From Chlorobiales bacterium (GTDB lineage Bacteria; Bacteroidota; Chlorobiia; Chlorobiales; Chlorobiaceae), in the NCBI GenBank assembly GCA_022360275.1, contig JAKSDC010000130.1:1-41534 (forward strand): 41,534 bases of DNA, in the 5' to 3' direction. This document shows, one piece after another, positions 33,040 through 41,404 of the stretch (the stretch's first letter is position 1; the number at the start of each line of letters is the position of its first letter). A model generated the notes under the pieces. That model saw nothing but the letters and a program-made list of their open reading frames with translations. It did no database searches and was not told where the DNA came from. Position numbers and translations under genes: made by a program.

Positions 33040-34854
33040 ATGAGTGCTGCTGCAGGAACCGCGGATGATTTGCAGAACCGCTTTCGAACGCATTATTGCG
33101 GTCGCTTACACACAGAATTCGAGAACGAGACGGTAGCCATTGCCGGATGGATTCACAGGAAACGAGATCACGGCGGTTTGATCTTTATCGATTTGAGGGA
33201 TCATACCGGTATTTGTCAGCTGATTGTTCAGCCAGAAAAAAAGGAGTTGTTCGAAAAAGCGGAAAAGCTGCACGTCGAGTCGGTTATCTGTGTTGGCGGT
33301 ATCGTGGTCCGGCGTTCCGAGGAGACGATCAATCCGCGGCTTGCTTCCGGTGAGATAGAGGTGATTGTTGACGGTATCAGTATTGAAAGCAATGCAGTGC
33401 CATTGCCTTTTCCGGTTGCGGATGAACTGCAGACATCGGAAGAACTCCGCCTGAAATACCGTTTTCTCGATTTGCGCAGAGAAAAGGTTCATGAGAACAT
33501 CAAATATCGCAGCGAGCTGATCAGCGAGGTGCGGCGTTATCTCGAAGACCGTTCGTTTCAGGAAATACAAACTCCGATACTTACCTCAAGCTCGCCGGAA
33601 GGCGCAAGAGATTTCCTTGTGCCGAGCCGTCTTCATCCCGGAAAGTTCTATGCATTGCCCCAGGCTCCTCAGCAGTTCAAGCAACTGTTGATGGTGTCCG
33701 GGTTTCCGAGGTATTTCCAGATAGCGCCGTGTTTCCGTGATGAAGACGCCCGTGCGGACAGGAGTCCGGGCGAGTTCTACCAGATCGATATGGAAATGGC
33801 GTTTATCGAGCAGGATGATCTCTTCGAAATTCTCGAGGGAATGTTCAAACACCTGACGGAAACCATGAGCCGGAAACGCATCACACAGTTTCCGTTTCCA
33901 AGGATCAGCTACAAAGAGGTCATGAACCGTTACGGTTCCGACAAACCTGATCTCCGGCTCCCGCTCGAGCTGCAGGACGTTACCGATCTTTTCGTCGATT
34001 CGTCATTCAAGGTGTTTGCGGGTAATACAAAGGAAGGCAACTGCATCAAGGCCATCGTGCTCAGGGGGCGTGGTAACGAGTCCCGGCAGTTCTACGACAA
34101 GGCGGAGAACAGAGCAAAAGAACTTGGATCTGCCGGTCTTGCCTATATTCAGTATAAAAAAGAAGGCCCGAAAGGACCGATTGTCAAGTTTCTTTCTGAC
34201 AATGAGATGAGCGCGTTGAAAGAGCGCTTGCAGATCGAAACCGGTGATGTGGTGTTTTTCGGTGCCGGTAAGTGGGAGCGCACCTGCAAGATCATGGGGG
34301 GCATGAGGGAGTACTTCTCCGATCTTTTCGAAGTCGACCGTGATGAACTTTCTTTCTGCTGGATTGTCGATTTTCCGATGTACGAGTACGATGAGGCAAC
34401 AAAAAAGATAGAGTTCTCCCACAATCCTTTCTCGATGCCGCAGGGGGAAATGGAGGCGCTGGAGACCGTAAATCCGCTCGATATTCTGGCGTACCAGTAC
34501 GATATTGTCTGCAACGGCATCGAACTGTCCAGCGGCGCAATCAGAAACCACCGTCCTGATGTCATGTACAAGGCGTTCGAGATTGCCGGGTACGACAAAG
34601 ACGAAGTAGACAAGCGGTTCGGCCACATGATAGAGGCTTTCAAAATGGGGGCTCCGCCCCACGGCGGCATCGCTCCGGGCCTTGACCGTCTGGTGATGAT
34701 ACTGCGCGACGAGCAGAACATTCGTGAAGTTATCGCTTTTCCGATGAACCAGCAGGCCGAAGATCTCATGATGGCGGCTCCGGCAGAGGTTTCACCGCTC
34801 CAACTCCGTGAACTCAGCCTGAAACTCGACCTGCCGAAAGGAGAAAAGAAATAA
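33040..34854 (+). CDS. aspS: Aspartyl-tRNA synthetase (bacterial type)
   Basis: 604 residues, class II synthetase. The N-terminal OB-fold anticodon-binding domain (about 20-125, VAIAGWIHRKRDHGGLIFIDLRD) is followed by the catalytic domain with motif 1 near FLVPSRLHPGKFYALPQAP, motif 2 (FRDEDARADRSPGEFYQIDMEM) and motif 3 (GGIAPGLDRLVMIL). The bacterial GAD insertion domain lies at about 310-420. Whether it charges tRNA-Asn too cannot be read from the sequence. It begins 86 bases after dnaX; a strong terminator follows. Confidence 0.97.
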   Translation: MSAAAGTADDLQNRFRTHYCGRLHTEFENETVAIAGWIHRKRDHGGLIFIDLRDHTGICQLIVQPEKKELFEKAEKLHVESVICVGGIVVRRSEETINPRLASGEIEVIVDGISIESNAVPLPFPVADELQTSEELRLKYRFLDLRREKVHENIKYRSELISEVRRYLEDRSFQEIQTPILTSSSPEGARDFLVPSRLHPGKFYALPQAPQQFKQLLMVSGFPRYFQIAPCFRDEDARADRSPGEFYQIDMEMAFIEQDDLFEILEGMFKHLTETMSRKRITQFPFPRISYKEVMNRYGSDKPDLRLPLELQDVTDLFVDSSFKVFAGNTKEGNCIKAIVLRGRGNESRQFYDKAENRAKELGSAGLAYIQYKKEGPKGPIVKFLSDNEMSALKERLQIETGDVVFFGAGKWERTCKIMGGMREYFSDLFEVDRDELSFCWIVDFPMYEYDEATKKIEFSHNPFSMPQGEMEALETVNPLDILAYQYDIVCNGIELSSGAIRNHRPDVMYKAFEIAGYDKDEVDKRFGHMIEAFKMGAPPHGGIAPGLDRLVMILRDEQNIREVIAFPMNQQAEDLMMAAPAEVSPLQLRELSLKLDLPKGEKK

Positions 34855-34892
34855 GAGAAAAGCTGAATCGTTGAATTGTTGATTTGTTTATC

Positions 34893-34927
34893 AAAAAGCT
34901 GCGGGAATATTCCTGCGGCTTTTTTTG
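34893..34927 (+). terminator. Rho-independent terminator of aspS
   Basis: A 15-bp near-perfect stem (34893-34907 with 34910-34924, two G-T pairs, effectively a short loop at AATATT) followed by a run of seven T (34920-34926). It begins 38 bases after the aspS stop and ends 30 bases before the next ATG. Confidence 0.9.
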
Positions 34928-34956
34928 TTAAAAGCTTCGAGAAAAAGAAAGGGAAC

Positions 34957-35895
34957 ATGAATGAACATGAGGTCATAGGATGGCTGCTTCGGGGAGATGT
35001 TTCGGTTCAATACCAGGCCTATCGAGACTTGTTCCACTTGGAGAGAAAAGAGCTGCAAAACAGGATAGCCTTTGAGGGTTGGGGGGCACGTTTCCTTTCT
35101 TTCCGAAATGCGGATGGCCGCTGGGGACACGGTTTTTATCAACCGAAATGGACATCGACGCATTACACGCTTCTCGATCTGAAGAATCTCGGCATCTCTC
35201 CGTATTGCAAAGAGATACGCGATACGTTATCGAACATAATCCCGGAGCTTAAAGGGCCTGATGGCGGGGTTTATCCCATTGGATCCGACAGGAAAAGTGA
35301 TATCTGCGTCAACGGCATGTTTTTAAACTATGCGTCGTATTTCGGTACAGATGAGCGTAAGTTATGTTCGATTGTTGATTTCCTCCTTTCGGAACATATG
35401 CCCGATGGCGGGTTTAATTGCTATTCCAACACAAGGGGGGCGCTACACAGCTCGATGCACTCGACAATTTCCGTTGCAGAAGGAATTCGGGAGTACGCAA
35501 GGAAGGGGTATTCCTACAGGTTTGAAGAGTTATATGGTGCAGAACTGAAGGCAAGAGAGTTTCTGCTTCGGCACAAGCTCTTTCTGTCTGACAGAACCGG
35601 TGAAGTGATAGACCGCAAAATGCTGATGCTTTCTTATCCCTCACGATGGAGATACGATATCCTGCGGGCGCTGGATTATTTCCGCCTTGCCGGTGTCGGG
35701 TATGATCCCAGGATGGATGATGCAGTGCGGGTGCTGTTTAAAAAACGGAGAGTCGACAACCGGTGGCCGTTGCAGGCAAAACATCCCGGACAAACGCATT
35801 TCGACATGGAGAAAACCGGGGAACCGAGCCGCTGGAACACCTTGCGGGCACTGCGAGTACTCCGGCATTTCGGGGTTACAGCGTTAGATGATTGA
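34957..35895 (+). CDS. Alpha/alpha-toroid (prenyltransferase/squalene-cyclase-like) protein of unknown function
   Basis: 312 residues from the ATG at 34957; the open frame extends back over the aspS terminator, so that portion is rejected. Repeated helical pairs with Gly/Trp/aromatic turns are visible: FRNADGRWGHGFYQPKW, GPDGGVYPIG, HMPDGGFNCYSNTRGALHSSMHST, RVDNRWPLQAKHPGQT and ending EPSRWNTLRALRVLRHFG. These resemble the repeats of terpene cyclases and protein prenyltransferases, but the DxDD or metal-binding motifs of real cyclases are absent. Similar small proteins occur widely as uncharacterised ORFs. It is probably soluble and monocistronic. Confidence 0.75.
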   Translation: MNEHEVIGWLLRGDVSVQYQAYRDLFHLERKELQNRIAFEGWGARFLSFRNADGRWGHGFYQPKWTSTHYTLLDLKNLGISPYCKEIRDTLSNIIPELKGPDGGVYPIGSDRKSDICVNGMFLNYASYFGTDERKLCSIVDFLLSEHMPDGGFNCYSNTRGALHSSMHSTISVAEGIREYARKGYSYRFEELYGAELKAREFLLRHKLFLSDRTGEVIDRKMLMLSYPSRWRYDILRALDYFRLAGVGYDPRMDDAVRVLFKKRRVDNRWPLQAKHPGQTHFDMEKTGEPSRWNTLRALRVLRHFGVTALDD

Positions 35896-35968
35896 GTGTA
35901 TGGTTATTGGATGATTTTTGCTTTTGCCGGTTACCAAATCTCGTTGTTCAATAGTCAATCGTCATTAT

Positions 35969-37177
35969 TCATTTCCTGCCGGGCAGTTTGCCGTAGTAGC
36001 ACTTCACCTTATCCACTTCGATCATCAATGCGCAATAGTTGCACATGATGCAGCGTGATGCCGTTTGTTTTCCTTGCCGGAATTTCCCGGCTATGTCGGG
36101 TTCGATGATGAACGGGCGTGACATGGAAATGTAGTCAGCCGACCCGCTTTCAATGGCTGACGAGATGTCGGAAAGATCATGGAGGCCGCCAACGGTGATG
36201 ACAGGTATGGACACGGCTTCTTTTATGGCCTTCGCCGCCTTGATATTGTACCCCCGCAGCGGGTTGGGAGAGCGCATGGAAAAACGGATGAAGGGGGAGG
36301 AAATTGTTTTTATCAATGGTGACATATCCTTGAAGCGGAAACTGCTGTTGAATAGCGCCCCCACCGGAGGATTCGGTCCCCGCATGATGGCAAGTCCGTC
36401 TTCAACAGTTCCGGACGATACCTCGATGGCATCGCAGCCTGCGGCTTCGAGCATCCTTGCTATTTCAACGGCTTCTTCGACACGCATGCCTTTTGGCCTT
36501 CCGTCATAGGCGTTGATCTTCGCCAGAACCGGATAGCTGCCGAGCGATTCGCGGGTACGGCGCATGATCTCTGATATGATCCTGAATTTGTTTTCCGTCG
36601 ATCCTCCCCATTTGTCCCGCCGCCGGTTGGTATGGTTGGAAAGAAACTGCGCCAGCAGGTAGCCGTGTGCCATGTGTAGCTGAACACCGTCGAAACCCGC
36701 TTTTTTTGCCCGTTCAGCGGCAGCAACAAAATTATTGATGATGGTTTCGATCTCCCGGTCATCGAGTGCATGCGGGATCTCTTCGTTGAAAATGAAATCT
36801 TTCACGGGAGAGGGTGCGACGGTCTGCATACCGGTTACAGCGGATCTGGTCTGCCGTCCGCAATGGGCGATCTGTAGAATTATCGGAACACCCTGTTCGT
36901 GGACTCTGTCGGTAAGCTTGCGGTATGCCGGAATCAGTTCATCACAGTCAATCATCAGCATGTTTGACAAGCTGCTTTTTCCATCCTGCTGTACCCCCGC
37001 ATAACCGGTTATGATTGCTCCTGCACCTCCTTTGGCTATTCTGAGATAGAGTTTTTCAAGTGCTTCCGTCGGTGCACCACGTTCATCAGCCATGCCTTCA
37101 TGCGTAGCGGAACGGATGAGGCGGTTCGGAAACGTTACTCCGGCAATACAGGAGGATTCAAAAAAAGAGAGTTGCAT
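35969..37177 (-). CDS. NADH:flavin oxidoreductase (Old Yellow Enzyme family) with C-terminal cysteine cluster
   Basis: 402 residues with an FMN-binding TIM barrel: FPNRLIRSATHEGMADERG at the N terminus, ILQIAHCGRQT, the substrate-binding GFDGVQLHMAHGYLLAQFLS, the RRDKWGGSTENKFRI signature, and SIPVITVGGL and DYISMSRPF near the end. After the barrel lies CIMCNYC with a further Cys ten residues later, resembling the 4Fe-4S site of 2,4-dienoyl-CoA reductase-type members but with one residue fewer and no FAD/NAD domain following. It is the third gene of a cassette after a radical SAM protein and a methyltransferase (8 bases between genes), suggesting reduction of a double bond in the same pathway. 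Confidence 0.9.
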   Translation of the reverse strand: MQLSFFESSCIAGVTFPNRLIRSATHEGMADERGAPTEALEKLYLRIAKGGAGAIITGYAGVQQDGKSSLSNMLMIDCDELIPAYRKLTDRVHEQGVPIILQIAHCGRQTRSAVTGMQTVAPSPVKDFIFNEEIPHALDDREIETIINNFVAAAERAKKAGFDGVQLHMAHGYLLAQFLSNHTNRRRDKWGGSTENKFRIISEIMRRTRESLGSYPVLAKINAYDGRPKGMRVEEAVEIARMLEAAGCDAIEVSSGTVEDGLAIMRGPNPPVGALFNSSFRFKDMSPLIKTISSPFIRFSMRSPNPLRGYNIKAAKAIKEAVSIPVITVGGLHDLSDISSAIESGSADYISMSRPFIIEPDIAGKFRQGKQTASRCIMCNYCALMIEVDKVKCYYGKLPGRK

Positions 37178-37185
37178 AAAGGTAT

Positions 37186-38004
37186 TTATTCATGAGACGC
37201 CTTGATTGCCAGGATTTGCCGTGCATCATACTGGAAAATCGTTTCAGAATCATTACTGAGCCGTTCGAACTCGGCGGACACTTTTTCAGGTACATCGGGT
37301 TCGATCATGTCACGTTCGAGCAGTACCGGTGCGCCGCTCAAAAAGCAGCGTTTCCACATGTGAAGAAAATGTTGGCGTTCAGCGGCATCGGTCATTCGTT
37401 TGTCCATCATAACCGAGATCGGAATGAATGAGCGCACGGTCATTCCGGCATCGATACACGCTGACGCGAGGTGAAGGCCTATGTCGGGATTGCCGCCGAG
37501 TTCGCGCTGCAAACGGTTAAACGCGGCCCAGTATGCGCTGATGGCCGGACTGTGGGGATGTACATATACTCCCTGATTGACCACTTCCGTACAATAAAAC
37601 TTTCCGCCGGGTTTGAGCACCCGTTTTATTTCCCGGATAACCGGTACGGGATCGTAAAGATGCTCGAATACAAAGAAGATGTATGCACCATCAAAGGTAT
37701 TGTCGTTAAATGGCAGGTCGTCGCCTGAAGCGGCAAACAATTCGACCGTTCCCATTTGCACTTCGTCCGGCAGGTTTGCCAGCGCTTTTTCAACTTGTGA
37801 GGATTCCCGGTCGGTTCCGGTGATTTTAGAGGGATTGAAACGCCTGAGCATACAGCGAATCTGGGCTCCGACCCCGCATCCAACTTCGAGGATCGAATCT
37901 TCGGAGCTAAAAGAAATTGTCGGGTAGAAGTATTTTTCAAGAAACTCGGCCTGTTCGAGCAGCCGTTGTCGTTCTGTCTCGCTGTATGAATGGATGTAGG
38001 ACAT
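37186..38004 (-). CDS. Class I SAM-dependent methyltransferase
   Basis: 272 residues. Motif I is LEVGCGVGAQIRCML (about 40-55), then the acidic KITGTDRESSQVEKA, and motif IV region NDNTFDGAYIFFVFEHLYDP with the post-motif VLKPGGKFYCTEV. The C-terminal third (about 160-272) forms a lid without a recognised specificity motif; it includes HMWKRCFLSGAPVLLERDMI. It resembles UbiE/Coq5-like small-molecule methyltransferases. It lies between the radical SAM gene (31 bases) and the OYE gene (8 bases), clearly one operon. Substrate is unknown. Confidence 0.88.
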   Translation of the reverse strand: MSYIHSYSETERQRLLEQAEFLEKYFYPTISFSSEDSILEVGCGVGAQIRCMLRRFNPSKITGTDRESSQVEKALANLPDEVQMGTVELFAASGDDLPFNDNTFDGAYIFFVFEHLYDPVPVIREIKRVLKPGGKFYCTEVVNQGVYVHPHSPAISAYWAAFNRLQRELGGNPDIGLHLASACIDAGMTVRSFIPISVMMDKRMTDAAERQHFLHMWKRCFLSGAPVLLERDMIEPDVPEKVSAEFERLSNDSETIFQYDARQILAIKASHE

Positions 38005-38035
38005 AGGTGGAGAAAAGCGGGAGATGTGAGGCGGA

Positions 38036-39439
38036 TTACAAATACGTCTCCGGCTTCAGCTTTTTCGTAAACCGGTGCATCATGTAATTGACAAACCAGA
38101 CCCAGTTAAGCGGCTTGCCTTTCATGCGTTTCATGATGGCACGGCCTGTATATACCTCTCTCTGGAGTTTTACAAAGTTTTCCAGCAGCTTTTCACCCGG
38201 CATTTTTGTCGGTTCGAACATGTAGTGGTAGGTATCGTACTTGTCCCAGTCGAAATGCCGCAGTCTTGATTTCATCTCGTCGAAATACGGAGTACCGGGG
38301 AAAGGGGTGACGAGCGAGAAAACCGGAAACTCGATCTGGTTCTCCATGATGAAATCATAGGTCATCTGGAAACTTTCCTCGCTGTCATTGTCGAAGCCAA
38401 ACATGAAGTAGCCCTGTATCGCAACACCGTTCTTGTGCAGGTTGCCGACAACCTTTTCGTAGTTATCGAGCCGGTTGGAACCTTTGTGGACGCTTTTCAA
38501 GGTCTCCGGGTTCAGTGATTCAAAACCGATGCTCATCAGATCGCAACCCGAACGTCCGGCAAGTTCCGCAATTTCCGGTTTATGCAGAAAGTTCATGGAG
38601 ATATTGGCATTCCACCGAACACCGATTTTAGCCATCTCTTCAAGTAGCTCGATAAAAAACTTCGGCTTGAAACTGATGTTGTCGTCCATGAAAGAGAAGC
38701 TGACGCTTTTTTTGCCCAGCCTTTCCTGATGGTAACGCATCTCATCAAGTACGAGCCCGATTTCCCTTGAACGATGGCTTTTGCCATAGATGGTTGGAGT
38801 TGTACAGAAATTGCATCCTACCGGGCAGCCTTTGGTTGCAAGTATCGGAATCAGTGCGCTGTATTTTTTTGCGTATTTCGATCCAAGAGCATGAGAAAAA
38901 TCGGGGCGCAGCATTGCTGTCATCGGCTTCAGTGTTTCCGCACGGTAGACATCCTTCATCTTTCCCAGTATCACATCGGTTGCAAGTTCCGTCCATACGG
39001 ACTCGATCTCCCCGTAGACAACGCTTGTGCAGTGTTCGCAGGCTTCTTCATGAAGCATGGTAGGGTGTACGCCGCCCAGTATAACGGTTTTGTTCTGTGC
39101 AAGTGCAGCGTCGCCTATCGCATAGGCTTTAGAAGCATTGAGGGTGCGTGAGGTTATGGCTATGACATCGTATCCCGAGAGATCCTGGGGCACCTTGTCG
39201 CCGATTCTTTCATCGATGAAAGTAACATCGAACAGTTCCCCGGCAAGAGTGGAGACCATGATGAGGTTGAGCGGCATGCTGACCGTGCCGGAGTCAACCA
39301 TCATACTCGTGCTGCTGGTGGGTTGAACGAGCAGCCATTTTTTACGGTATTTCTGTTCCGAGGCAAGCTGCTTGAGATGTTCTTTCGAGTATGTGGCGGA
39401 TTCAGGTGAAAGAGTAGTCTCAAGCTGATCGATCTGCAT
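38036..39439 (-). CDS. B12-binding-domain radical SAM protein
   Basis: 467 residues. A Rossmann-like cobalamin-binding domain (about 35-165, with LGGVHPTMLHEEA) precedes the radical SAM domain with CxxxCxxC as CPVGCNFC (C205, C209, C212), then FMDDNISFKPKFF and SIGFESLNPETLKSVHKG. No DxHxxG motif is seen, as expected where B12 binds without the base-off histidine. The C-terminal region (about 380-467) is basic and aromatic. In green sulfur bacteria the C-8 and C-12 methylases of bacteriochlorophyll c/d/e (BchQ, BchR) belong to this family and this could be one of them or a paralog; I cannot decide, so no symbol is given. It heads the cassette with a methyltransferase and an OYE. Confidence 0.88.
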   Translation of the reverse strand: MQIDQLETTLSPESATYSKEHLKQLASEQKYRKKWLLVQPTSSTSMMVDSGTVSMPLNLIMVSTLAGELFDVTFIDERIGDKVPQDLSGYDVIAITSRTLNASKAYAIGDAALAQNKTVILGGVHPTMLHEEACEHCTSVVYGEIESVWTELATDVILGKMKDVYRAETLKPMTAMLRPDFSHALGSKYAKKYSALIPILATKGCPVGCNFCTTPTIYGKSHRSREIGLVLDEMRYHQERLGKKSVSFSFMDDNISFKPKFFIELLEEMAKIGVRWNANISMNFLHKPEIAELAGRSGCDLMSIGFESLNPETLKSVHKGSNRLDNYEKVVGNLHKNGVAIQGYFMFGFDNDSEESFQMTYDFIMENQIEFPVFSLVTPFPGTPYFDEMKSRLRHFDWDKYDTYHYMFEPTKMPGEKLLENFVKLQREVYTGRAIMKRMKGKPLNWVWFVNYMMHRFTKKLKPETYL

Positions 39440-39543
39440 AACTACTGACGTGATAGTGTGAATTACAGCGAATTATGAACCACTAAGTTATGAAAAAAAT
39501 TGGGAAAACCATGTGCTCTACAATTGGGCAAATGCCCGTTATC

Positions 39544-39987
39544 CTATACCCTTTTTTTCAGCACTGCCGCCGTAAACCTGCTCACACAGACCAACTTGCC
39601 TTCGTCGTTGGTTATTCTGATATCCCAGACATGCGAACTCCTGCCAAGATGCAGCGGGGTTGCTTTTGCATGAACAAACCCTTCTCTGACGGAGCGAATG
39701 TGGTTTGCATTGATTTCCTGTCCGACAATGAAGAAGTTTTCCTGGTCTATGCAGTAAGAAGCTGCAATACTTCCGACTGTTTCTGCAAGAGCGAGCGATG
39801 CACCGCCGTGCATGATGCCGATACGCTGAATCGTGCGATGGTCGACCGGCATTTTCGCTGCCATGTAGTCAGGTCCTATTTCGGTTATTTCAATGCCGAG
39901 ATGTTTTGCCATCTGGCCGTCGATGATCTGTGTGGTGTTGATATCCTCAACCGTTGCCGTGACAGTGAAAATAGAAGAATCGTTCAT
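39544..39987 (-). CDS. Hotdog-fold thioesterase (PaaI/EntH-like)
   Basis: 147 residues from the ATG at 39987. The hotdog fold is seen in MAKHLGIEITEIGPDYMAAKMPVD, the active-site helix RIGIMHGGASLALAETVGS with the catalytic acidic residue, and the strands GQEINANHIRSVREGFVHAKA and RSSHVWDIRITNDEGKL. Such enzymes hydrolyse aromatic or acyl-CoA thioesters; the HGGASLALAE form is closest to EntH and DHNA-CoA thioesterases of menaquinone synthesis, which is an inference. The frame extends upstream across tRNA-Gly, so that start is rejected. It lies downstream of the tRNA genes on the same strand, and 104 bases upstream of the radical SAM gene. Confidence 0.9.
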   Translation of the reverse strand: MNDSSIFTVTATVEDINTTQIIDGQMAKHLGIEITEIGPDYMAAKMPVDHRTIQRIGIMHGGASLALAETVGSIAASYCIDQENFFIVGQEINANHIRSVREGFVHAKATPLHLGRSSHVWDIRITNDEGKLVCVSRFTAAVLKKRV

Positions 39988-40038
39988 AAAAGAAGAAATT
40001 AGCCGGAAAAATGTTCCGGGATGCGGGAATTGCGGTTG

Positions 40039-40111
40039 AGCGGGTGACGAGACTCGAACTCGCGACATTTTGCTTGGGAAGCAAACACTCTACCAACTGA
40101 GTTACACCCGC
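40039..40111 (-). tRNA. tRNA-Gly (anticodon CCC)
   Basis: All arms fold: acceptor GCGGGTG with CACCCGC, D stem ACTC/GAGT, anticodon stem TTTGC/GCAAA with loop TTCCCAA giving CCC, and T stem GCGAG/CTCGT with loop TTCGAGT. The discriminator is U. The 3' CCA is not encoded. Anticodon CCC reads GGG; this is usually a minor glycine isoacceptor. Confidence 0.93.
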
Positions 40112-40239
40112 GAGGGAATGATGTTGATGTGTTTAGTTGTTTATTTGTTGAGTTGCTGTCATCTTAAATACCGCAAATGTTTCGGCAGTTTTCTTCTCCA
40201 TTTCAACGATTCAACAGGTAAACAAATCAACATAATAAG

Positions 40240-40313
40240 TGGTGAGGGAGGGAGTTGAACCCTCGACCTCAGGGTTATGAATCCTGCGCTCTTACCTACT
40301 GAGCTACCTCACC
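40240..40313 (-). tRNA. tRNA-Met (anticodon CAT, elongator-like)
   Basis: Acceptor GGTGAGG pairs with CCTCACC, D stem GCTC/GAGC, anticodon stem CAGGA/CCCTG with an A-C mismatch at the loop end, loop TTCATAA giving CAT, and T stem with loop TTCAACT. G1 pairs with C72, so it is not the initiator. It is most likely elongator tRNA-Met; a tRNA-Ile2 whose C34 is modified to lysidine is the alternative. CCA is not encoded. It is 128 bases upstream of tRNA-Gly on the same strand. Confidence 0.9.
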
Positions 40314-40316
40314 ATT

Positions 40317-40465
40317 CAGGTGCCTTGAAAAAAGGCCTTTTTGTCCGATCTCATCGTCTTTTCTTTTTCACACTTCCGATGCTCATGTATTCTTACATAC
40401 ATTCCGCTTCGGTTTGTGAAAAATCCTTGATCTTGACCAAAAAATCTCTTTTTTCAAAGCACCTG
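40317..40465. repeat. Palindrome-ended element E
   Basis: A 149-bp element with inverted ends CAGGTGCCTTGAAAAAAG and CTTTTTTCAAAGCACCTG (one mismatch in 18). The interior contains CTCATGTATTCTTACATACATTCCGCTTCGG, which resembles the interior of copy B (CTCATGTACTACGTGTACACTCCGG), so it belongs to the same superfamily. It fills the gap between tRNA-Met and the ispD stop codon. Confidence 0.8.
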
Positions 40466-40545
40466 TGTCTAAGTGAATGTGTTCAAAAACACAGGGGTGC
40501 TAATATACAAACAGTTGCCCTGTATCGCAATGCTTTTTTGCCGTT

Positions 40546-41301
40546 TCAGCTTTTTTCGGTTGATAACAGTTCTTGCTGCGATTGCAGTTTTCCGTGTATT
40601 GCTTCCGCAAGATGAATATCTTCAGGGGTAGTGATTTTGATGTTATGATACCCCATTTCGTAAATCTTGATGTTCTGTTCAGGGAAGAATTTTTCCACAA
40701 GAGCCGCATCGTCGGTTGCATAGCACTGCTCGAGCCTGGCATGTGTGTGTGCCTGGATCAGGGTTTTCGAAACAAAGCCCTGGGGTGTCTGAACCTGGAG
40801 CAGCCGGCTTCGTTCAAGCGTTTCGCCGAAGAAGTCGGGGTTTTCCGCAATGTACTTGATCGTGTCTTTTGGTTTTGTTGCCGGTACACAGGCCCCGTGT
40901 TTCGTAGACAGAGAAACAATATCGTTGATCTCCGAGGGTTGAATGAACGGTCTGGCACCGTCATGAACCAGAATGGCGTCAGGCGGCACACCGGTTGCAG
41001 CAATATGTTTCTCTATAACTTCGATACAGTTGTATACCGAGTCCTGACGTTCTTTTCCACCGGGAATTATGGATTGAATCTTGGTGAAACCGTACCGTTC
41101 TCTCATGTTTTCCAGCACTTCGATGCTGTCGCTTTTTGTGGCGATAAAAACAGCGTCGATTGAGTCGGCCTGCTCAAATGCGAGAAGAGTGTGATAAATG
41201 ACGGGAAACCCGCCGATCTCGAGTAGCTGCTTGCTGAGCCCTCCTTTCAGCTTCATGCGTTTTCCAACGCCGCTCGCAGCGATAATGGCATATGAACTCA
41301 T
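40546..41301 (-). CDS. ispD: 2-C-methyl-D-erythritol 4-phosphate cytidylyltransferase
   Basis: 251 residues from the ATG at 41301 (MSSYAIIAASGVGKRM), since the upstream extension lacks family similarity. Third enzyme of the MEP isoprenoid pathway, making CDP-methylerythritol from MEP and CTP. Motifs: the CTP-binding N-terminal IAASGVGKRMKLKGGLSKQLLEIGG, GGKERQDSVYN, ILVHDGARPFI, VPATKPKDTIK, and the C-terminal TTPEDIHLAEAI. The MEP pathway supplies phytol/farnesyl and carotenoid precursors. It is flanked upstream by elements B and F and downstream by element E. Confidence 0.96.
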   Translation of the reverse strand: MSSYAIIAASGVGKRMKLKGGLSKQLLEIGGFPVIYHTLLAFEQADSIDAVFIATKSDSIEVLENMRERYGFTKIQSIIPGGKERQDSVYNCIEVIEKHIAATGVPPDAILVHDGARPFIQPSEINDIVSLSTKHGACVPATKPKDTIKYIAENPDFFGETLERSRLLQVQTPQGFVSKTLIQAHTHARLEQCYATDDAALVEKFFPEQNIKIYEMGYHNIKITTPEDIHLAEAIHGKLQSQQELLSTEKS

Positions 41302-41329
41302 GTTAACGGTTATAATGTGAAACGCTGAA

Positions 41330-41404
41330 CAGGTGCCTTGAGTTGAGCGGTTGTTCAAGCATGGCGTATCGGTGGCAAGTTTATAATTGACATTAGGGCA
41401 CCTC
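41330..41404. repeat. Element F, short diverged copy upstream of ispD
   Basis: CAGGTGCCTTGAG at the left, TGAGCGGTTGTTCAAGCATGGCG shared loosely with copy A (TGAGCGGTTCAAGTGCAAGGCG), and GGCAAGTTTATAAT...AGGGCACCT at the right, like the end of copy C. About 75 bp. It runs directly into copy B. Confidence 0.5.

Noticed and set aside
39440..39543. Cobalamin riboswitch before the B12-domain radical SAM gene
   Set aside because: The gap is only 104 bases and shows no B12-box-like sequence or suitable folding.
39520..39545. GGGC/GCCC hairpin after the thioesterase gene
   Set aside because: Only four base pairs and no T-run on the minus strand, too weak to call a terminator.
39988..40068. N-terminal extension of the thioesterase
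   Set aside because: It runs into tRNA-Gly and has no similarity to the family; the ATG at 39987 fits the usual length.
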